DNA of 64,000 nt from JAALLB01 sp017643495 (GTDB lineage Bacteria; Pseudomonadota; Alphaproteobacteria; Rhizobiales; Rhizobiaceae): NCBI GenBank assembly GCA_965216105.1, contig OZ244147.1, positions 930,001 to 994,000 on the forward strand, given 5' to 3'. The notes below the pieces were generated by a model, which saw only the letters and a list, made by a program, of their open reading frames with translations, was not told the origin of the DNA and made no database searches. The number at the start of each line of letters is the position of its first letter. Position 1 is the first letter of the stretch. The position numbers and the translations under genes are program-made. Shown here one piece after another: positions 36,324-45,643 of this stretch.

Positions 36324-37046
36324 CTATTCCTTACCGGGGAACAGTTTTTTCAGCATATCAGCCATTGGCCCGGAGGTGGGCATGTTTTTTACACGTGGCG
36401 AGTTGTTTCGTGCCTGGTGAATGTGCGACTGCGGTTTTGCTTTGGGTTTGGCGTTCTGCCCTGGTTTTTCATCACCACCGGTTGCCAGCGCTACTTTGTT
36501 CATGAAGTTGGCGGCCCCGTTTTTCTTGTCGGCAAGTTCTCCGGCATGATCCGCAACCGCTTCAAGCAGGGGGACAAGCCATTCCTGGTCCGCTTTTGAA
36601 AAATCACCCAGCACATGGCCTGTGACACGGTCCCGGTGGCCGGGATGGCCGATGCCAAGGCGCACCCGCCTGTAGTCCTGGCCGCAATGCCTGTCTATTG
36701 ATTTTATACCGTTGTGCCCACCTGAGCCGCCACCGGTCTTGATGCGCAGCTTGCCGGGAGCAAGATCAAGCTCATCATAGAGAACAACAAGACTTGAAAC
36801 GTCTTCCTTGTAGAATCTCAGGACTTCGCCGATTGACTGTCCGGATTCATTCATGAAGGTCTGGGGTTTGACGACGAGAACCTTCTCGTTACCCAGTGTT
36901 CCTTCCGATACCAGTGCCTTGTGACGGCTTTTCCAGGGACCAAATGCATGACGGCGAACGATCTCGTCCGCCGCCATGAAGCCGATATTGTGGCGGTGGC
37001 CTGCATATTTGCTGCCCGGATTGCCGAGCCCTGCGATAATGAGCAT
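36324..37046 (-). CDS. pth: Peptidyl-tRNA hydrolase
   Basis: Pth frees tRNA from peptidyl-tRNA that has dropped off ribosomes. The 240-residue product shows LGNPGSKYAGHRHNIGFMA, with the catalytic histidine in RHN and a glycine where threonine is more usual before it. FMNESGQSIGEVLRFYK and the KTGGGSGGHNGIKSID motif follow. The tail after residue 190 is lysine-rich and longer than in E. coli. rplY lies upstream on the same strand; a gap of 39 bases separates them. Confidence 0.95.
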   Translation of the reverse strand: MLIIAGLGNPGSKYAGHRHNIGFMAADEIVRRHAFGPWKSRHKALVSEGTLGNEKVLVVKPQTFMNESGQSIGEVLRFYKEDVSSLVVLYDELDLAPGKLRIKTGGGSGGHNGIKSIDRHCGQDYRRVRLGIGHPGHRDRVTGHVLGDFSKADQEWLVPLLEAVADHAGELADKKNGAANFMNKVALATGGDEKPGQNAKPKAKPQSHIHQARNNSPRVKNMPTSGPMADMLKKLFPGKE

Positions 37047-37085
37047 GACTCAAACTCCAATGCCACGTGCGGAAAGAGAGGAGAG

Positions 37086-37751
37086 TTATTCCTCTTCTTC
37101 GCCGCCTTCTTCTTTCTCTTCGCCGATAACTTCGGTTTCCGGTGCTTCCGGTGCACCTTCTTCCTCTTCCTCGTCGGACTTCAGGCCGGCAGGGGAAGCA
37201 ATGGTCGCAATCGTGAAGTCGCGGTCCGTAATTGTCGGCTCAACACCTTCCGGAAGTGTAACACTGGAGATGTTGATTGAGTCACCGAGCTCGAAAGGTG
37301 CGAGGTCAATCGTGAAGCTGTCGGGAATGGCGTCAGCAGGGCAGTTAACCTCAACCGCAAAGCGCACGACGTTGAGAACACCACCGGACTTGAGACCCGG
37401 GCAGGTTTCCTCGTTTTCGAAGTGAACCGGAATTTCAACGGTAACAATCGTGTTTTTGGAAACGCGCAGGAAATCCACGTGCAGGATAAAGTCGCGAACC
37501 GGTTCAAGCTGGTAATCCTTGGGCAGAACACGGTATTCATCGCCATCAACCTTGATGGTTGCAATCGTGTTCATGAAGCCGCCGCCATGAAGCTTCATGG
37601 AAAGCTCCTTGTATGGCAGGACGATGGAAACGGGGTCTTTCTTGTCACCGTAAATTACGGCAGGCACCATTGAATTGCGGCGATATTCACGGCTGGCCCC
37701 CTTGCCAGTACGCTCGCGCAATTGGGCCTCGAGTACGTATGAGTCACTCAT
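37086..37751 (-). CDS. rplY: 50S ribosomal protein L25 (CTC form)
   Basis: This 221-residue protein contains the L25 5S-rRNA binding domain (residues 1-95, LEAQLRERTGKGASREYRRN) plus the beta-rich CTC extension, and ends in an acidic tail (EEEEEGAPEAPETEVIG ... EEEE). Long CTC forms are usual in alphaproteobacteria. It is followed by pth, a common pairing. Confidence 0.95.
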   Translation of the reverse strand: MSDSYVLEAQLRERTGKGASREYRRNSMVPAVIYGDKKDPVSIVLPYKELSMKLHGGGFMNTIATIKVDGDEYRVLPKDYQLEPVRDFILHVDFLRVSKNTIVTVEIPVHFENEETCPGLKSGGVLNVVRFAVEVNCPADAIPDSFTIDLAPFELGDSINISSVTLPEGVEPTITDRDFTIATIASPAGLKSDEEEEEGAPEAPETEVIGEEKEEGGEEEE

Positions 37752-37884
37752 TTGTTAGCCTTTCGCTAGTTTGTCTGGTTGCAAGCCTTCTCATGATAAT
37801 GTTCATGGCCTGAACCGGTTTTCGGCATCCGCCCGGTAAAAGACGGAAATTGCTGTCAAAAACAAAATGATCTGAAACAACAAA

Positions 37885-37915
37885 CCCGCACTGCCTCCAA
37901 GGGTGTCTGTGCGGG
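37885..37915 (-). terminator. Rho-independent terminator downstream of the DUF992 gene
   Basis: On the minus strand CCCGCAC pairs with GTGCGGG around a 17-base loop and is followed by TTTGTTGTTT. It lies about 85 bases after the DUF992 stop codon and before the rplY start. Confidence 0.7.
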
Positions 37916-37999
37916 CAAGGGGCTTATAAGAGAAAGTGTGGTTTTGCGCAAGTGCAGATACGCCAGCAAGGGATGCAGATGCATGCTGGTGCAGACATC

Positions 38000-38491
38000 T
38001 CAGTTGCTGATGGAGCGAAGCTCTATTTCAGCTATTCCCGCGGCAAGATTAAAGCCCTTTTGTGTCTGGATACTCAAAGGCTGCAGGGCAAAGCTTTTTT
38101 CCGAGCCGCCAATCAGGGCATTGGCACCAAGCCCGACGGCAAAAGTAGCTTCCGCAGACGCCCCCGCATAATCACCTTCAAGGAAACCGGGCTGAAAATC
38201 CGTTCGCGAAGCAGCGACGACCAGCCAGGTTATGGTTGACTGCTCGGTCTTGCCGATATCAATGCCGTATTTGTTGATTACACCGAAATAATTGTCAGTG
38301 AATTCGCTGTTTCCGGTGGGTGAGAAAACGCAACTGATGTCTTTTGTCGAACCGAAAATGAAACCGCTGCCTTCGTCGACATAACATTCCAGTTTGCCAA
38401 GTTCGATGCTTTCAGCGTGTGCCGCAGGCAAGGCTGCAAACGTGGACAGGCTCAAGAGGATGGAAGTGATGGCCAGATTTTTAGCTGTCAT
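38000..38491 (-). CDS. Secreted DUF992 domain protein
   Basis: The 163-residue product has a signal peptide (cleaved near ALPAAHA / ES) and the DUF992 domain: LGKLECYVDEGSGFIFGSTK, DISCVFSP, and a C-terminal GGSEKSFALQPLSIQTQKG with LNLA-like end. DUF992 is confined mostly to Rhizobiales and has no known activity; it is thought to be periplasmic. Two cysteines (in LECYV and ISCVF) could form a disulfide. It sits 18 bases after the prs 3' end on the same strand. Confidence 0.9.
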   Translation of the reverse strand: MTAKNLAITSILLSLSTFAALPAAHAESIELGKLECYVDEGSGFIFGSTKDISCVFSPTGNSEFTDNYFGVINKYGIDIGKTEQSTITWLVVAASRTDFQPGFLEGDYAGASAEATFAVGLGANALIGGSEKSFALQPLSIQTQKGFNLAAGIAEIELRSISN

Positions 38492-38509
38492 TGCATCCCC
38501 TTTTCATTC

Positions 38510-39442
38510 CTAGTCGAACAGGCTCGAAACGGATTTTTCCAAGGCCGTGCGCTTGATGGCTTCACCGATGAGTTCGGAGATCGAGACCACACGAACATTA
38601 CCGGCCGCCTGAACGGCTGAAGTAGGCTCAATCGAGTCCGTGATAACCAGTTCCTTGAGTTTGGAAGAGGAAATCCGCGCAACGGCTCCGCCGGACAGAA
38701 CTCCGTGCGTGATATATGCGGTGACGCTGGTTGCACCCATGTTCAGCAATGCTTCAGCCGCATTGCACAAAGTGCCACCTGAATCGACGATGTCGTCAAT
38801 CAGGATACAATCCTTGCCGGTTACATCACCGATGACGTTCATGACTTCGGATTCACCAGGCTTGTCGCGGCGCTTGTCAACGATTGCGAGCAGGGAATCC
38901 GTGCGCTTTGCAAGTGCACGGGCGCGAACCACACCGCCGACATCGGGTGACACGACCATGACATTCTCAAGCTCGTAATGCTCTTTTACGTCCCGGCCCA
39001 GAACCGGTACCGCAAACAGGTTGTCTGTCGGTATATCAAAGAACCCCTGTATCTGCGCAGCATGAAGATCAAGGGTAAGAACCCTGTCAGCGCCAGCCTC
39101 GGTAATCATGTTTGCTACCAGCTTGGCTGAAATGGGTGCGCGGGGACCGGGTTTCCGGTCCTGCCTTGCGTAGCCGAAATACGGGATTACGGCTGTGATG
39201 CGTCTTGCGGAGGCTCTGCGCAACGCATCGATCATGATGAGCAGTTCCATCAAGTGATCGTTGGCAGGGTAAGAGGTTGACTGCAATACGAAGCAATCTT
39301 CCCCTCTTACGTTCTCCAGAATTTCGACGAATATCTCCTGATCAGCGAAGCGACGAACATTAGCCTTGCCCAAAGGGATGTCCAGATATTCGGTGATCAG
39401 ATTTGCGAGGGTTTCGTTCGAATTACCGGCAAATAATTTCAT
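38510..39442 (-). CDS. prs: Ribose-phosphate pyrophosphokinase
   Basis: Prs makes PRPP from ribose 5-phosphate and ATP, feeding nucleotide, histidine and tryptophan synthesis, and the apt reaction encoded nearby. The 310-residue product has the N-terminal FAGNSNETLANLI, the flexible-loop region YFGYARQDRKPGPRAPISAK, and the PRPP-binding loop CILIDDIVDSGGTLCNAAEA. The length is normal. Confidence 0.97.
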   Translation of the reverse strand: MKLFAGNSNETLANLITEYLDIPLGKANVRRFADQEIFVEILENVRGEDCFVLQSTSYPANDHLMELLIMIDALRRASARRITAVIPYFGYARQDRKPGPRAPISAKLVANMITEAGADRVLTLDLHAAQIQGFFDIPTDNLFAVPVLGRDVKEHYELENVMVVSPDVGGVVRARALAKRTDSLLAIVDKRRDKPGESEVMNVIGDVTGKDCILIDDIVDSGGTLCNAAEALLNMGATSVTAYITHGVLSGGAVARISSSKLKELVITDSIEPTSAVQAAGNVRVVSISELIGEAIKRTALEKSVSSLFD

Positions 39443-39635
39443 CAGTCGGTTTACCCCAGTTTAGCCAGTCGCGACCGGCCCCTTCTTCTGATGGGCGAGT
39501 CATATGCCAATGTTCCTGGGGTCGCAATGGCGGATTCGGCAAACCTTCAAAAAAATGGGGAATTATCCCTTAACAACCGAAAGGAACTTGTCCTGATTCA
39601 CAGGCAAACAAACCTGGCTGGAAACGGGGTGTTGA

Positions 39636-40238
39636 TCAGCTGCGTGCTTCTACCCAGGATTTCAGCTTTGCGGCGGTTGTATCCGCTACGGCAGAAATTT
39701 CCTGATCGGTAATGGACTGCCAAGGATCCGCACTGGCATTTCCTGTCCGTTCGCGCCCATTGATGCGGTGTATGCGGTTGCCGTTTTGATCCACCACATC
39801 CCAGATGTAGACGAGCAGGGTGCCGGTGCCATCATTGAGTGCGGAGAAATAGCCCTTGACCCTGTATTTTGCATTCGTTGTATTTCCAGGGACAAGGCCC
39901 AGTCCGTGAACCTGCGATGAATTGCGCAGCGAACGGTTCAGGGCTGAAACAGTTGATTGCGGGGCGCCTTCAACGGGCAGGAAGACAATTGACTTGGAAG
40001 GATCAATTGCTGCCGTCTGACTGGTCAGCGGCGATGGCGTGCTTTCCGCAGAGGCATAACCAACCACAGAAGAAGGCTCTGCATTTGCAGTGGCGATATC
40101 CTGCGGGTTTTCCGTTGGTTGAACACTGGATGCGACTGGTTGGGGAGCAAGGGTCTGGTCTACGGTGGCACTCGTGCATGCTGCCAGTGCAAAAAGACCA
40201 ACCAACAACGCAATACTGTTCAATAGACGAGATTTCAT
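39636..40238 (-). CDS. Putative lipoprotein of unknown function
   Basis: The 200-residue product has a lipoprotein signal (LLNSIALLVGLFALAAC) with the modified cysteine at residue 21. A low-complexity serine- and alanine-rich linker (about 22-75) leads into a globular part (VFLPVEGAPQSTVSALNRSL ... YLVYIWDVVDQNGNRIHRIN) that is repeated in many rhizobial lipoproteins without assigned function. It is monocistronic between prs and the M24 gene. Confidence 0.75.
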   Translation of the reverse strand: MKSRLLNSIALLVGLFALAACTSATVDQTLAPQPVASSVQPTENPQDIATANAEPSSVVGYASAESTPSPLTSQTAAIDPSKSIVFLPVEGAPQSTVSALNRSLRNSSQVHGLGLVPGNTTNAKYRVKGYFSALNDGTGTLLVYIWDVVDQNGNRIHRINGRERTGNASADPWQSITDQEISAVADTTAAKLKSWVEARS

Positions 40239-40343
40239 ATCTGATCCTGCTGCTTGGAAAGCCCCTGGCGAATACGCCTATCTAAACAGGTTGGCGATGT
40301 CAAACCCACCGGCCGCCGTGGTCTTCACTAACTCCGCCCATGC

Positions 40344-41498
40344 TTAACGCGTAATCAAGCCCGTATCGTGGCGGGAAAGACATTGCGGAGCACCTTCGGC
40401 TTTGGTGACAAAGCTTTGCCCAATGGTCATGGCGGTATTGCTTTCACTGTCAAAAATTATCATGTGAGCGAAAATCACCATTCGTTCTTCAATTTTTGTT
40501 TCATTGCCGGAATAGATCATCGGCGGGTCCATCCAGCATGGCGTGAAAGCCGCTCCCAGAGAGTAACCGCAGGCATTCATGCGATGGCGCATCAGGTTTG
40601 CATCATCGAGGGCTCCGGCGTGAGCCTCGAACATGTCTGAGAATGTGTTGCCAACCATCATTGCATTTTCAACTGCTGACAGGGCGTTCGTTGCTGCCTC
40701 ATGCAACTCAACATGTCGTGCGGTTGGTGTTCCGATCACCAGGGTACGCATCATCGCTGCGTGGTAATGGGCTGCCGCTCCAGACCATTCCAGGGTCAAC
40801 TGGTCCTGTGCATCAAGCTTGCGGCGACCAGACTTGTAGCGGCACAGCAGGGCATCGCTGCCAGAGCCGATAATGAATTCGTTCCCGGCATAGTCACCAC
40901 CACGGGAAAATATCTCGGAATGCATGGCTGCCAGTATTTCTCCCTCGTCAGCGCCGGCGCATGTCTTGTCGATCGCTGCATCATAGGCGAAGTCGGAGAG
41001 TTCAGCCGCCTTTCTCACATATTCGAGTTCGGCGGCAGACTTTACCGAGCGCAAAACGGGTACTAGGGCGGATGCGTCTTCGAGTTCGCCGAACGTCTGG
41101 AGTCTGGCATTGAGCAGCATGGCAGACTTTCCCGTCAGCCCTTGTGTGTCATATTCGACACCGATACGTGCTCCAACCATGTCCAGTTCGGCGAGAATTT
41201 CCTCCAGGTCCCGTGTCGGGTCAAACCCGCCGCGGTCTGTCCATATCTCGATATTCTGGATGATGGATGTATTCTGTGCCTGGCGAAGATCGGGTGCGCG
41301 GGTCAGGAGTGTCATCTCTCCCTCCGACGTTACCACCAGACACTGGAAGAAGCAGAAGCCGAATGTATCGTAGCCTGTAAGCCAGTACATGCTTTCCTGG
41401 GCAAAGAGCAGCATGCAATCGAGTTTTTGCTCCGCCATGGCCTTGTTCAGCCTCTCCATGCGGTCCGAATATTCTTTGCGCTCAAAGTGCAGTGCCAT
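40344..41498 (-). CDS. M24-fold hydrolase lacking metal ligands (creatinase/ectoine hydrolase-like)
   Basis: The 384-residue protein has the N-terminal creatinase domain (RMERLNKAMAEQKLDCMLLF) and the pita-bread M24 domain. The five metal-binding positions of true aminopeptidases appear to be replaced: the two aspartates by E and A (TLEWSGAAAHYHAAMMRT), the histidine by Y (CGYSLGAAFTP), and the two glutamates by H and G. This pattern points to a metal-free branch such as creatinase or ectoine hydrolase (DoeA) and away from Xaa-Pro aminopeptidase. It overlaps pgeF by 17 bases on the same strand. Confidence 0.82.
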   Translation of the reverse strand: MALHFERKEYSDRMERLNKAMAEQKLDCMLLFAQESMYWLTGYDTFGFCFFQCLVVTSEGEMTLLTRAPDLRQAQNTSIIQNIEIWTDRGGFDPTRDLEEILAELDMVGARIGVEYDTQGLTGKSAMLLNARLQTFGELEDASALVPVLRSVKSAAELEYVRKAAELSDFAYDAAIDKTCAGADEGEILAAMHSEIFSRGGDYAGNEFIIGSGSDALLCRYKSGRRKLDAQDQLTLEWSGAAAHYHAAMMRTLVIGTPTARHVELHEAATNALSAVENAMMVGNTFSDMFEAHAGALDDANLMRHRMNACGYSLGAAFTPCWMDPPMIYSGNETKIEERMVIFAHMIIFDSESNTAMTIGQSFVTKAEGAPQCLSRHDTGLITR

Positions 41499-42285
41499 GA
41501 TCAGTATCCAGTTTCTTCAGGGTTATTGCCGAGATTTGCCGGCCGTAGTCAGGTTCGTCGCGGTGTGTGCATCGCCGGTAGGAGTAAAACCTCGCCTCAT
41601 CGCCATATGTGCAATCACCGGTCCAGTGGGCATTTACCCCGGCTGCTTTCAGCCTCATGATAATGTAGCCGGGAAGATCAAACATTGCATGTCCGTGCCG
41701 TGTCGAAGGGGACAGAAAGTCCTTGTTTGTTGGGTTCATGTCGATCAGGCGTTCAACAAACTCGGGGCCGACCTCGTAAGCATTGCTGCTGATTGTCGGG
41801 CCAAGAACAGCGGTGATATCGGTCCTGGCAGCACCAATCCCCACCATTGCATCGATAGTGTTTTCAAGCACGCCGCCTGTTGCACCTTTCCAGCCTGCGT
41901 GGGCTGCCCCAATCACGCGGTTTTTCGGGTCGCAGAACAGAACCGGTCCGCAATCAGCAGTTAGGGCTCCCAATGCAAGGCCGGGAAGATTTGTTACCAT
42001 TGCATCGGCTTTTGGCCGGTCTTCATTGGACCATCCCCCGGTAACTTCTATGACATCGGGTGAATGGATTTGATGGACGGTAAGCAGGTGGTCTGGTGAA
42101 ACATGCAGGCATTCTGCAACCCGGCGCCTGTTTTCCAGAACATCTTGCCGGTCGTCAGATGAGCCAAGGCCGACGTTGAGGCCATGAAACATTCCGGTTG
42201 AGACACCACCGGTTCGTGTGAAGAACCCGTGTTGAATACTTTCATTGTCGAGCGCATTCGAGCGTATCGGGTCAGGCTGGGTCAT
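41482..42285 (-). CDS. pgeF: Peptidoglycan editing factor PgeF (laccase-like fold)
   Basis: The 267-residue product is a multicopper-oxidase-like (YfiH/PgeF) protein. The metal-binding residues appear in VHQIHSPDVI, TADCGPVLFCDPKNRVIG and AAHAGWKGATGGVLENTID. It is thought to remove L-serine misincorporated into peptidoglycan precursors. It lies between the methyltransferase (145 bases away) and the M24 gene, which it overlaps. Confidence 0.92.
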   Translation of the reverse strand: MTQPDPIRSNALDNESIQHGFFTRTGGVSTGMFHGLNVGLGSSDDRQDVLENRRRVAECLHVSPDHLLTVHQIHSPDVIEVTGGWSNEDRPKADAMVTNLPGLALGALTADCGPVLFCDPKNRVIGAAHAGWKGATGGVLENTIDAMVGIGAARTDITAVLGPTISSNAYEVGPEFVERLIDMNPTNKDFLSPSTRHGHAMFDLPGYIIMRLKAAGVNAHWTGDCTYGDEARFYSYRRCTHRDEPDYGRQISAITLKKLDTDHGTAL

Positions 42286-42429
42286 GGATTATCAATTCTC
42301 CTGATCAGGCCGTACAAGAAGGTATTGCGGCATCACAAAGTGTCAATGGTTAGATTTCGCTTCCCGGTCCGGTCGTAAGGAAGATCATGTCCTGGTGTTG
42401 ATGTAGCCAGTTTCGGTGTTTGCGTTGGT

Positions 42430-43521
42430 TCAACAATCGTTCGCGGGAAATGGTGTCAGTTCAATGGCAGACCCAGAAAAGGCAAATGCCTTGAATATCT
42501 GTCCCATTTCCCCGGGCAGAGCCAGTCGCTCTGCTTCGCCGGTAATGCGTTGCTGAATTTCCGGCGACTGGTTCCGCCCGAGGGCACCGGCTCTTTCCAG
42601 CAATCCGAGTGAAAGAAGGAATTCTCCCTGGTTCATGAGCGGAAACACATGCATTCCGCTTGATAGCGCGATATTCTGCAGGGCTTCAAAATCGACGTGG
42701 CTGGTCAGGTCTGCGGCTCCCGGCATTTCCAGCGGGTCGACAGGACGGTGGTTTTTCACGGCCTGAAATGTATCCCCGATGGCGGTTTTGCCATGTCCAT
42801 AGTCCATGAAAAGCGCTACGCCGCCGTTGTTTTCCAGAGCCGTTGCGGTGTTGCTGATGAAGGCCTCGCGAACCGGAGATATTTCAAACACGGCGCCATC
42901 CGGCTCGCTTTCGTGTCCGGCAGGCAGGCTATCATCAGGCAACCTTCCTGTGCCGAGAACCCAAGAGAGTTTGCCGTTTGTATCCAGTCCCACCGAACGT
43001 TCGTGCCATGCGGCACCCGTTTTCACGTATTGTCGAACCGGCAGGACATCGAGCAGTTCATTTGCCAGAATAATGGATGGCCGGTCTGGCAGGTCTGAAA
43101 GGGATGCAATCCATTCAACCGTATCATGGCCGACCAGTGCTTCTTTCTGGGTTTGGGTGAGGCTGTCACTTGTTTCCACGAGAATGATGTTAGCGCTGCT
43201 CATGAAAGAGGGATGGGAAGCAGCAGCGCGGAGCATGTCTGCCATTAGTGTGCCGCGACCTGGTCCGATCTCGACCAGATTGAAATGTGCCGGACTGCCA
43301 ATTGCCTGCCAGGCTGCGATTGCCCAGATGCCAAGAAGTTCACCAAACATCTGGCTGACTTCAGGAGCGGTGATGAAATCACCAGCCCTGCCGATGGGTT
43401 GGCGGGTGGAATAATAACCCTGCGCGGGATCCGACATGGCCCAATGCATGAATTCTGCCAGTGGCAAGGGACCATTGACCGAGATGTGCCTTGCCAGGCG
43501 TTCTGTGAAACTTTCGGTCAT
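42430..43521 (-). CDS. NdufAF7/MidA-type SAM-dependent methyltransferase
   Basis: The product has about 363 residues from the ATG at 43521, which overlaps the lgt stop (ATGA). A longer frame reaches 43755 but duplicates lgt coding sequence. Family regions: FMHWAMSDPAQGYYSTRQPI, GDFITAPEVSQMFGELLG, and the SAM motif EIGPGRGTLMADMLRA. The mitochondrial homologue methylates an arginine of complex I subunit NDUFS2; the bacterial target is not known. Confidence 0.92.
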   Translation of the reverse strand: MTESFTERLARHISVNGPLPLAEFMHWAMSDPAQGYYSTRQPIGRAGDFITAPEVSQMFGELLGIWAIAAWQAIGSPAHFNLVEIGPGRGTLMADMLRAAASHPSFMSSANIILVETSDSLTQTQKEALVGHDTVEWIASLSDLPDRPSIILANELLDVLPVRQYVKTGAAWHERSVGLDTNGKLSWVLGTGRLPDDSLPAGHESEPDGAVFEISPVREAFISNTATALENNGGVALFMDYGHGKTAIGDTFQAVKNHRPVDPLEMPGAADLTSHVDFEALQNIALSSGMHVFPLMNQGEFLLSLGLLERAGALGRNQSPEIQQRITGEAERLALPGEMGQIFKAFAFSGSAIELTPFPANDC

Positions 43522-44363
43522 GCAGAACTGCTTAACATTGCCCGGTTTCTGGATGTAACCACTCCCCAGATGCCAACTGCCAATACCGGCAATGACAATA
43601 TCATGCCCATCGTTATCCAGCCGGTGTTCAGCAGATATCCCAATTGCGGGTCGGGTATCCGCACAAATTCGACCGCGATACGTGAGAGGGCGTAACCACA
43701 GAGAAATACACCGCCGACAAATCCGGGATATTTCAGTTTCTTGAAATGCCAGCACAGTATCGCTAGCACCGCGAACAGGATCAATCCTTCCAGCAACCCT
43801 TCATAGAGCTGGCTTGGATGACGGGGTTGCCCGTCCGTGCCGGGGAAAATTACCGCCCAGGGGACGTCGCTTGCCCGGCCGAACAATTCCGCATTCACGA
43901 AATTGGCTACCCGACCCAGAAACAGGCCGATACCGCAGCTTGCTGCGATGATGTCGAACAGCGAGAACGGAGAAAAGCCTGCACGTTTTGCAAAGAGCAC
44001 CATTGCCAGAACAATGCCGGCAAGTCCGCCATGAAAACTCATTCCTCCACGCCATAACGCGAAAATTTGCAACGGGTTATTCAAATAGGCCTGAAGGTCG
44101 TAAAACAGGATATAGCCAACCCGGCCACCGAGTATGATCCCGACAACGGCCCAAACGAGGAAATCATCGACCTGCACAGGAGTGATGGGAGAATTTTCAT
44201 TCGCCCACAGGCGATCCGTTGCCGCAAGTCTCCTTGCATACCACCAGCCAAACAGAATGCCGAATACGTAGGCAACCCCGTACCAGTGTATCTGCAATGG
44301 CCCAAGGGACAGCATGACCGGATCGAAGCCTGGATGGGAAATTGCAGCTAGAAAGTTGATCAT
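43518..44363 (-). CDS. lgt: Prolipoprotein diacylglyceryl transferase
   Basis: Lgt adds diacylglycerol to the cysteine of lipoprotein precursors at the inner membrane. From the ATG at 44363 it has 281 residues and about seven membrane segments. The signature GRVANFVNAELFGRASDVPW and PRHPSQLYEGLLEG are intact, and LHGGLAGIVL-like histidine residues (MSFHGGLAGIV) are present. It serves the several lipoproteins encoded in this window. It is divergent from ubiK. Confidence 0.95.
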   Translation of the reverse strand: MINFLAAISHPGFDPVMLSLGPLQIHWYGVAYVFGILFGWWYARRLAATDRLWANENSPITPVQVDDFLVWAVVGIILGGRVGYILFYDLQAYLNNPLQIFALWRGGMSFHGGLAGIVLAMVLFAKRAGFSPFSLFDIIAASCGIGLFLGRVANFVNAELFGRASDVPWAVIFPGTDGQPRHPSQLYEGLLEGLILFAVLAILCWHFKKLKYPGFVGGVFLCGYALSRIAVEFVRIPDPQLGYLLNTGWITMGMILSLPVLAVGIWGVVTSRNRAMLSSSA

Positions 44364-44496
44364 CGACGGGGTTTCCGGCAGTTTTGGTTTTATCGACTGA
44401 ATTGCATGTGGCGGACGGTTTGTCACCTTTCATTCGCCGTTGAAAGCAGCCATTGCTGTTACCATGTAAATGAAAACGGAATTTTGGAGAAATACC

Positions 44497-44793
44497 ATGA
44501 GCCAGCCGACCAATCGCTTGTTTGATGAATTTGCCAAGCTGATGACAGATGCTGCAGGTACGGCCCAAGGGGTGAAGCGTGAGGCTGAAAATGCTTTCCG
44601 CAGCCAGATGGAACGTTTTCTTGCAGACATGGACCTTGTCAAACGCGATGATTTTGATGCGGTTCAGGAAATGGCTTCGCGGGCGCGCACTGAAAATGCG
44701 GTTTTGAAAGAGCAGGTCGAGAAACTTGAAAAGCGTATCGACGAGCTTGAGAATGGTTCCAAGCCTGCCCGTGCAACCTCCCGCAAGAAATAA
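44497..44793 (+). CDS. ubiK: Ubiquinone biosynthesis accessory factor UbiK-like (BMFP)
   Basis: The 98-residue product is the brucella membrane fusogenic protein (BMFP)/UbiK family. It has an amphipathic N-terminal helix (RLFDEFAKLMTDAAGTAQGV), a linker, a C-terminal trimeric coiled coil (ENAVLKEQVEKLEKRIDELE) and a basic tail. In E. coli UbiK assists aerobic ubiquinone synthesis, which fits the quinone-using bc1 complex elsewhere in the window. ATG 44497 is preferred to 44470. Confidence 0.88.
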   Translation: MSQPTNRLFDEFAKLMTDAAGTAQGVKREAENAFRSQMERFLADMDLVKRDDFDAVQEMASRARTENAVLKEQVEKLEKRIDELENGSKPARATSRKK

Positions 44794-45052
44794 CGGCTTC
44801 TCCCCCGATTTTTTTGACCGGTGAATAAGTTCTGAAAAAACCAGCCTGCAGAATCCTTTAGCGCCTGTTCTGAATCCATCGATTCAATGATTCTCCACAG
44901 AAAGACGGGGCGCCGGATTCTGCTGGGGTAGCAATCACGATTCACCATTATAGACTGATTTTACAGGATGATTCGTGGCGGACTCTTAATCCCCGCTGGC
45001 CCGAAAATGACGAGGCCGGGTCAGTGGGGCGCTCCACCAGCATGTGAGTCGC

Positions 45053-45607
45053 ATGATTGAGGCAAGGTTTTTGTCCGATGATAATCGGGCGGGAGAAGGA
45101 ATGGTAATGGCAGTCGCCGAGCTAGAAATTGAACGCGATATCAACCCGGTCGACATGATCGAGCACGTTGCTTCCTACAACAACTGGGAGTTCGAGCGTT
45201 CCAGTGAGGATGAGATCAACCTTACAGTTGCCGGGGTGTGGACGGATTACAATGCCTCACTTTCCTGGATGGAGGATTTCGAGGCGCTTCACATGGCATG
45301 TGCATTCGACCTCAAAGTGCCTGAAAGCCGAATTCCCGAAACCACAAAGCTGCTTTCCCTGGTCAATGAACAGATGCTGATCGGGCATTTTGATGTCTGG
45401 ATGAAGGAGGGGGCGGTAATGTTTCGCCAAACCCTTATGCTCAATGGCGGAGCAGTGCCAACCGGCGAGCAGCTTGAATGTCTGATGGTTAGCGCTCTTG
45501 AGGCATGTGAGCGTTACTACCAGGCCTTCCAGTTTGTTGTCTGGGCAGGGCATTCCGCATCCGAAGCAATCGAAGGTGCTCTTTTCGAAACCCGGGGTAC
45601 GGCTTAA
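45053..45607 (+). CDS. YbjN domain protein
   Basis: The product has about 184 residues and the YbjN fold of the alphaproteobacterial type (DMIEHVASYNNWEFERSSED ... TVAGVWTDYNASLSWMEDFE, ACAFDLKVPESR). YbjN proteins are chaperone-like and have varied proposed roles in motility and stress. Starts at 45044 (GTG), 45053 (ATG) and 45101 (ATG) are all possible; 45101 would fit the usual family length. It is 36 bases upstream of proC on the same strand. Confidence 0.85.
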   Translation: MIEARFLSDDNRAGEGMVMAVAELEIERDINPVDMIEHVASYNNWEFERSSEDEINLTVAGVWTDYNASLSWMEDFEALHMACAFDLKVPESRIPETTKLLSLVNEQMLIGHFDVWMKEGAVMFRQTLMLNGGAVPTGEQLECLMVSALEACERYYQAFQFVVWAGHSASEAIEGALFETRGTA

Positions 45608-45643
45608 GGTAGCCGCACAACAAACATACATTCTGGAGCATTT

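Noticed and set aside
43522..43755. 78-residue N-terminal extension of the NdufAF7-type methyltransferase
   Set aside because: It reads through lgt coding sequence in another frame, and the family-typical start with an ATGA overlap lies at 43521.
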